A DNA stretch of 64,000 nt, from NCBI GenBank assembly GCA_020284085.1, contig JACEVL010000482.1, positions 50,001 to 114,000 on the forward strand, in the 5' to 3' direction. Below are positions 58,218 through 64,000 of this stretch, in pieces (the first letter of the stretch is position 1; each line of letters begins with the position of its first letter). The DNA comes from Aporrectodea caliginosa. Taxonomy: Eukaryota; Annelida; Clitellata; Crassiclitellata; Lumbricidae. The translations under genes and the position numbers were made by a program. Below the pieces are notes generated by a model, which had not been told where the DNA came from, searched no databases, and saw only the letters and a program-made list of their open reading frames with translations.

Positions 58218-59833
58218 ATAAATAAATAAATTTGTAACGCGCGCCAGGTCACTCCGAAATGGGGCAGAGGCGTGGAATGCACGAGAGCCCATAACTGTTC
58301 TGCATCGCGGCTCAGCTAGAAGACCTGTACTTGATGATCGCAGGCAACGAGGAGGGATGTAAGGAGTTAGTAGTGAATGAAGATAGAGAGGTGTGCTAGT
58401 GCTGAGGGCTTTGTAGGTCAGACAGGTCAATTTCAATTTTATTCTGAATTCAACAGGAAGCCAATGCAGCTCATGGAGTAGGACTGAGGATATTCTGGGA
58501 CGGCACACACTATCGAAGTTCTTCTGATGATGATTTAAATCATTTAATCGTCTCTCGCATTTACCTCGAAACATGTTACATGAAAACAATTTTGCAGGCT
58601 AGCGACGATTTCAGCGGCGCAGTTAAGAATGAACTGAAGCTGACGAATTCATGCGCATCAGAATAAAAGATTAGACAAGAGTTGCAGCGGCATCGATTGA
58701 TATATTTGCCAAATGACTCTTGTCTGACGGAGCTGGTAAAATCATGATTTTCAAAGGGAAGTAACGTGCTCCTCCATGTAAAGATCTCGTTCAGAAACAT
58801 GCCAAGTTCCGAACAAATCTCGAATGTGCAAATTCCTCTGCTACTAGTTTCTTTGTATGCATGTATATCGCCAACGAAGGCGCAATCATTGCTCGCGTCT
58901 GTTCCCAACATATGAATTCCGTCTTCTATGGTTCAGCCTCAGCCGATTTGTAGACATCTATGCTTAGACCATCGTCACAATTGTCTGCATGTTAGACATA
59001 TTAGTCAGTGTGTCAGACAGATGGGAAATCAGTTACAGCTTTAGACGCCGTAGAAGATGCGTATTGAAGAACCTGGATAGGCTCTAAGAGCAGAGATGAT
59101 GATGATCAGACCGGCCATGTGCAGTACGTAAATGAAGAATGGTCCGAGGATTCAGCTCTGCGAAACAGGAGATGTAATTGATGCCAAAACTGAGTTGTTC
59201 ATGCCAATAGCCATCACATCATTATCATGGTTCCCACTTCAACGACTGGCCTATAACTCCATTATAATGTGTTTAATCTATTGAATGGTCGTCCTCGGTA
59301 AAGGCAAATTGAGACATTTAGAGGATCTTTTCGGTTAGTTACAGGTTTTCGAGGTCAGCAGGTGACGAATGATGTGGTTGGTTCCTACGAACCTTATAGA
59401 CAACTTATCTGATCCTGAAAATTACTTCCGTGTCTGTTGGATGACTGTGACTAATTTTTAAGAATGAAGATATAATATTGATACTTCGGAGTTTTAACGA
59501 TGGTTCTGGCAAAGGTGATATTGTTGTTGCTGTGGTATAAAAGAAGTTCGTATATTATTATTATTATTATTTTTATATTTAAATTTTTTTATTATTATTA
59601 TTGTCATCTTCATCATCATCATTATCATCGTCACCAACATCACTATTATTATCATTACTACTCCTACTACTACTAGTAGTAGTGCTACTGCTACTGCTAC
59701 TTCTACTGCTACTGCCGCTGCCGCTGCTACTGCTGCTGCTGCTACTACTACTACTAGTACAACCATGACTACTTCTTCTACTACTGCTACCACTACTGCT
59801 ACCACTACTGCTACCACTACTACTATTATGTTT

Positions 59834-59886
<53 letters not shown>

Positions 59887-61339
59887 GTAATCATCATCAT
59901 CATCAGCATCATCATCATCATCATTATTAATAAATAATTATATAATTACTTCTTTCCAATTTATTTCGTTTAACCAAATCTGATACCACCTCATCCAAAT
60001 CACTGCAAGATTGTGACCACTTTACCTGCGGGTGGGATGCATCGAATCCAGGTGAGATTGGCGATGAGGCATCCTGTCTCTTCTGGGTTGGAGGGCATCG
60101 AAGTACAGCTTGTGTAGAAGGACCCGTTCAGAGTGAATGGAAAGGCACAACATCGAGCTGGGATCATCTTAATTGTAGAATTGGTGTTGGTCACCTTGTT
60201 TATATCTAAAACAGACAAACAGGTGCTTAAAAGCATGACTCTTGAAGACTTGTTTTAGAAATTATTTGAAATGTGACGAGTGGTATCCTTGTTTAACTTT
60301 TGAAAACTGACATCAGATTTCGACAGAAAGAAGAAAAGATGTGCCATCATAAATTTCAGAACAAGCCACTCTCTAAGCTTAAACTAAACATAAATTAGAT
60401 TGTTGGGAGTGAAACGCAGACAGATAAAAAGAGATTGAATGAGAAATTTACCCGCGTAACAGAAACGGGTTTAAAATGATCAAATATAAAATATTGGCTG
60501 ATCGACGGGTGTTATGGACAGAACTGAAATCAGCGACTCACTTTGGATGCTCGGACATGTTTCGTCAGAATTCTTCATCTGAAAATGTTAATTTTTATAA
60601 GTCTTATTCTCGCCTTATTTCTCACTAAGATATATTGAGTCACCTAGTGGATTTTGTTTCTTCTATAAATGATTCTCTTTGAGCTGAAAATAAAACTAGA
60701 TTAGAAGGAAAATAATGCACGGTAGTAAAACAAGATGAAGTAATGGGCCAAGTTACTCTAGTCAACAAGTGGTTATTATATTCCCCAGTTTTTGTTTTGA
60801 GATTGAAAATAATTCCCTGTAATAAAACAAGATATATAAGATACATTAGTCAACATGTGGTTATGATATTTCTGAATGTTAGTTTGAGATTGATCTCTGT
60901 AGCAGTCAGTCATGTACCTCAGTGAATGAAAGTATATAATCACAAAGCAAACATTACAATGCTGATTAGGCCTCTTACATAAGAAAACACAACACTGTTT
61001 GAATAGAATTACCTGGAAAAAAGCACACTCTGTCATCGTCTGATAAATGAGAGGTGTACTGGAGAACAGTTGGCACTCATTTGATGTATGGTTGAAATTG
61101 AATCCAGCGCAGTTTTCATCTTCCTTGCATCCCCATGCACATCCAATCGCGGAAGATGAACATGACGCGTGACCCGGCATCGACATTCCCGCATCTGCAG
61201 CCGAAATCACTTTGTACGGTGGGTCCATAGCGCAGAACATCGCTCCCGAAACATAGGATGCTTTTTGGAAGACCTTTGATACGTTAGATCCCTCCACTGT
61301 CAGGTACAGCGCTGATGTCAGTAGCAGTATCTCCAACAT
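56876..61339 (-). CDS. Gene F: secreted PAN/apple - FN2-like - fibrinogen-related protein, four exons
   Basis: Exons on the minus strand: 61339-61013, 60578-60542, 60205-60026 and 57483-56876. They sum to 1,152 nt (383 aa), with GT/AG borders and phases 0, 1, 1. Residues 1-17 or so form a signal peptide. Residues 36-105 are an apple-like domain with cysteines at 36, 60, 67, 71, 77, 89 and 105. The micro-exon encodes MKNSDETCPSIQ. Residues 122-182 are FN2-like (ARCCAFPFTLNGSFYTSC, NLTWIRCIPPAG). The FReD follows from GWIIIHQN, with FNRSWSDYRDGFG, FWFGNEKVHQLTT, the calcium-type loop DSDHDNNNGSCA and NGGWWYNTCGTSNL. The usual first FReD disulfide is missing. Predicted to be an extracellular recognition protein. 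The best-preserved model in the window. Confidence 0.9.
57840..58036. repeat. LINE-tail-like segment and (ATT)n array
   Basis: CCCCGAGGTAAACATGATCC then CTCAGGGACTT at 57861-57895, with an (ATT)n array at 57957-58036. Compare 49031-49190. Confidence 0.65.
58141..58217. repeat. (ATT)n microsatellite
   Basis: This array and the one at 57957-58036 enclose a 104-bp segment with ATCCCTCAGG, a further copy of the TAA-associated tail. Confidence 0.9.
58225..58500 (-). mobile_element. CR1/L2-like LINE C-terminal end
   Basis: The minus strand encodes LLHELHWLPVEFRIKLKL, YKALSTSTPLYLHSLL, LRSSSTGLLAEPR and MGSRAFHASAPF, the end of a CR1/L2-type RT, running into (ATT)n. A deleted remnant of the same insertion persists near 46300 in the gene E copy (GGAAGCCAGTGCAGCTC), so the LINE predates the E/F duplication. 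Confidence 0.8.
59560..59940. repeat. Compound trinucleotide tract (ATT, CTA/CTG, ATC)
   Basis: Arrays of ATT (59840-59887) and mixed CTA/CTG (59650-59825) in intron 3 of gene F. The poly-Val/Ala frame over them is an artefact. Confidence 0.9.
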
Positions 61340-62219
61340 CTCAGTAGCTTCAACGTGTTACTTTATTGTCAATGCTATGTTCAGTCTTCATGCTATGTTT
61401 AGCCTACTCTCTGTCTTCTATTTTAGCTTTGATTTGCTCTAAAGCGTTGTGTGATAGGATGGTGTATACTGCAAATGACACATAATTCCAATATAATTTG
61501 TTGTTACCTGACATAATGTTCCAATGCTTGCGGTGATAAATATAAGCGATTTAATTTTTACTGTGATGCGGTGTCTTTTGCATGGTCTTTACAAACCTTC
61601 AGTCTCTGTAGCACATCAATGGATCGCACCGTTGATCATCTTCATATGATGCAATCCAGTTCGATATACCATGAAGGACACTGACGTCGTTCGGAAAACA
61701 GAATCCTATCCACAAACAAGAACTCTTTGCCAGTCTTTGGATATGGAAACTCATTCTGCGCTGTCAAATGTGCTTTACTCACGTCGACGCCTGAGCAAGT
61801 TACAAAGATCAGCCAAATCGTATCACCAAAAGTTCTGTTCCTCTACAGATATCTTACTGTATAATTTGCGACTTGTTTCCTTTGACTAACGTTATGTCAT
61901 CGAGTCACAAGCTAGCTGACTGCTCTCTCTGCTATCGAGAAGTGAACGAGTCTTTTAGATCGTGCTTGTTAAGGGGTCGATAATTGCATGATGCGTGCAG
62001 AGTACAGAACACGCCAACGACGTCACTCTCATCTATTGACACCCATTGCGTGTCCGGATATATATAGGCCTACGATCCGCGTGCAGATAGATAGGCTACT
62101 TTGTGCAAAATAAATACGAAAATTTCCAATCTGAATATCATTGTGGCGAAGTTGTTATTCCCCAGTGAATGGGACAAGCACGTGGCAGTTCACTTAAAAT
62201 TCAACAATAGCTAGCTGGA

Positions 62220-62560
62220 GACTCATTAACAGAATGAGATAAACATCCTTACGAATAAACGAAACGTCCAGCTAGACTGGTAATGGCAGAAACTAGGGCC
62301 GAATGACAGACAAACAGATAACCAGGCAGAGAAAACAAAATATGTGAACTGCATGGTTTGTATTAGAAGAATGAGAGCACAACGCAGGTCAAAACAGCGC
62401 AGAGAAAAACAGCGCAGAGCAAAACAGTGCAGAGCAAAACAGCGCAGAGCAAAGCAGCGCATAGCAACCTCAGTGACGCATACAGGAGGACGCAGTGGCC
62501 CGAAAATCGATGCCAGGAAACGGACGAGGGCAATAAAGAGGGAAAAGTAGTAGACTTCAT
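62220..62560. repeat. Upstream flank of gene F with expanded 15-bp repeat
   Basis: Collinear with 51560-51840. At 62388-62470 a 15-bp unit (AAAACAGCGCAGAGC) occurs about five times; the gene E copy has one. No gene. Confidence 0.75.
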
Positions 62561-62814
62561 TCATTCAATAATTTCGGAATCTGAAATCTTATTGCTCGGT
62601 GTAGGAGGCATGGAAAATATTTTCATGTGAAACGCCAGCTTTTAGGTTTGGCGAAAAATTGGTTTACTGCACAACAACAAGGTTAATATTATTAAGTAAG
62701 TATAAAGTAGGCTAAGTAGGCTCATATTCTTTAATACACCAATTGCTAATCACATTTTGGTTTACTGTACATGTGAATCGCATTTATGTATTCGGTAAGT
62801 CCTAACAACACTCC

Positions 62815-63430
62815 AATATCTAAGCAAGGGAACAAAGACGATCTGGCAAATTACAGGCCCATATCCATATTATCTTATTTTTTTAAACTTCTTGACAGTT
62901 ATGTACCAACGTCTTTATAATTATGTTTCTAAAATGAATATCCTATATCCCTCTCAACATGGCTTGCGATCGGGCCACTCTACTGCAATGGCAATTTCTA
63001 AAAGGCAAGACAAAATTTCCCAAGCTATAGATAACAACGAGTACTGTGTAGGCATATCTTTGGACTTATCGAAAGCCTTCGATACTGTTGACCATAGGAT
63101 ACTCTTAAACAAACTTGAGGAATATGGTATAAGAGAAATCCTCTGATTATGGTTCAAGGATTAGGCTACTTACCTTGCGATTTCAGCGAGTGAACTGTAA
63201 CTATAAACTATCCACATTTAAAGTAATTAAATACGGGGTCCAGCAGGGTTCAGCAGGCCCCTACTAGGTCCGTTATTGTTCCTACTTTACATCGACGACT
63301 TACCAAATACATCGTCACTTATCCATTTTATATTATTTGCTGATGATTCCAATGTTTTCCTCACACATAGTTCTTACTTCCCTGGCTTCTAAATGACCCA
63401 GAAGCTTGAAAAATCCATTACCGTTATTGG
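62815..63430 (+). mobile_element. Non-LTR retrotransposon reverse transcriptase fragment
   Basis: The plus strand encodes NYRPISILSYFFKLL, QRLYNYVSKMNILYPSQHG, the RT block VGISLDLSKAFDTVDH, then after stops PLLGPLLFLLYIDDLPN and the catalytic FADDSNVFL. Several in-frame stops and shifts make it dead. This is a Jockey/CR1-type RT core. Confidence 0.85.
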
Positions 63431-63604
63431 CCATTATTAATACGTCAAAATATGAACTTATAACGCCTGTGCTTAAACCATAGACCCTTTTATTTAAGGG
63501 TCTATGACCTCAAGTTCTCAAACCGATCCATACCCCCACACTGCACCTCAACTATGGAGATAATCTTCTCCTGAATTCCGCGTATTCTCAGTTCCTTCGC
63601 TAGT

Positions 63605-64000
63605 AAAGTAAGTAAGTAAGTATATCCTTTATTGAAAAACCAACTGCTAACCGCAGTTTGGTGTACAAAGATCATCAAATATAAAAAAATTTAAGTATAA
63701 AGCATCCGTGTGACAAATGTTTTACGAGATAGAGAGTTTGCCTTAGGTATTATTCTATTGTGGGTTCTGGGGCGTAGCGAGTATGAAACAGTTTTCACGG
63801 GAGGCAGTAGTTGATGTAATACATGTGCAGGGTTGCTGATGATGGTAGAAAAGAGGTTAGAGTCTGCTTTTCTGCAAAGTTGTTCGAAACTTTGGTAGGA
63901 TTCCGGTAGATAACGAGACCGGACCAGTCGCCGTATAGTTGCCTGAAGACGAGAGCGTCCCTCTACCCCCACAAAGCCCCACCACGCCGGGGCCGCATAG
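63605..64000 (-). mobile_element. LINE C-terminal end, continuing past the right edge
   Basis: The minus strand encodes YAAPAWWGFVGVEGRSRLQA then IRRLVRSRYLPESY, LCRKADSNLFSTI and YSLRPRTHNRIIP, the typical end of a CR1/Jockey-group LINE ORF2, followed by a (TTAC)n-type tail (63605-63625). Upstream parts lie outside the window. Confidence 0.8.

Overview
This is an AT-rich, repeat-laden piece of an animal nuclear genome. The genes are interrupted by introns with ordinary GT/AG splice sites, non-LTR retrotransposons, tRNA-derived SINEs and Tc1/mariner or hAT elements are dense, and long (TAA)n, (GAT)n, (CT)n and (TA)n microsatellites are frequent. The fibrinogen-domain expansion and the repeat mix suggest a marine invertebrate, perhaps a mollusc or another lophotrochozoan. 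I cannot fix the phylum from sequence alone.

The host content is one tandem family on the minus strand. Each complete member has four coding exons: (1) signal peptide plus a PAN/apple-like cysteine domain, (2) a 37-nt micro-exon, (3) a fibronectin type II-like domain, (4) a fibrinogen-related domain (FReD) that lacks the usual first disulfide. Reading from high to low coordinates: gene F (61339-56876, 383 aa), gene E (50700-45276, 384 aa), gene D (42099-36773, micro-exon not found), gene C (31781-22314, 375 aa), gene B (exon 1 only, 7276-6968) and gene A (exon 1 start, running off the left edge at 137-1). Three decayed apple-exon relics (33.2-33.5 kb, 16.0-16.3 kb, 4.67-4.77 kb) lie in the spacers. 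The products look like secreted lectin- or immune-recognition-type proteins; that role is inferred from the domains.

The locus grew by repeated segmental duplication. Bases 1-4775 match 7141-16140 after later insertions are allowed for. The spacer 16.0-19.5 kb matches 33.2-36.6 kb. Bases 45.0-51.8 kb (gene E and flanks) match 56.6-62.6 kb (gene F and flanks). The FReD exon of D resembles that of F more than E does, although E and F are otherwise sister copies, so exon-level gene conversion is likely.

Mobile DNA fills the rest. There are CR1/L2-like LINE 3' ends (23-25, 27.7-29.1, 32.3, 42.5, 58.3, 62.8-64.0 kb) and fragments of a restriction-like-endonuclease LINE beside (TAA)n arrays (4.9-6.6, 37.8, 39.3 kb). 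Three SINE families are present (1.0/17.0, 12.7/55.5, 11.6 kb). Mariner elements sit at 7.8 and 25.8 kb and a palindromic one at 46.7 kb. Two elements with TAGGGTG ends are at 10.1 and 19.8 kb, a hAT-like non-autonomous element with an 8-bp target duplication is at 39.6 kb, and two foldback elements with satellite-like inverted ends are at 23.3 and 35.3 kb. No rRNA, functional tRNA or CRISPR was seen.
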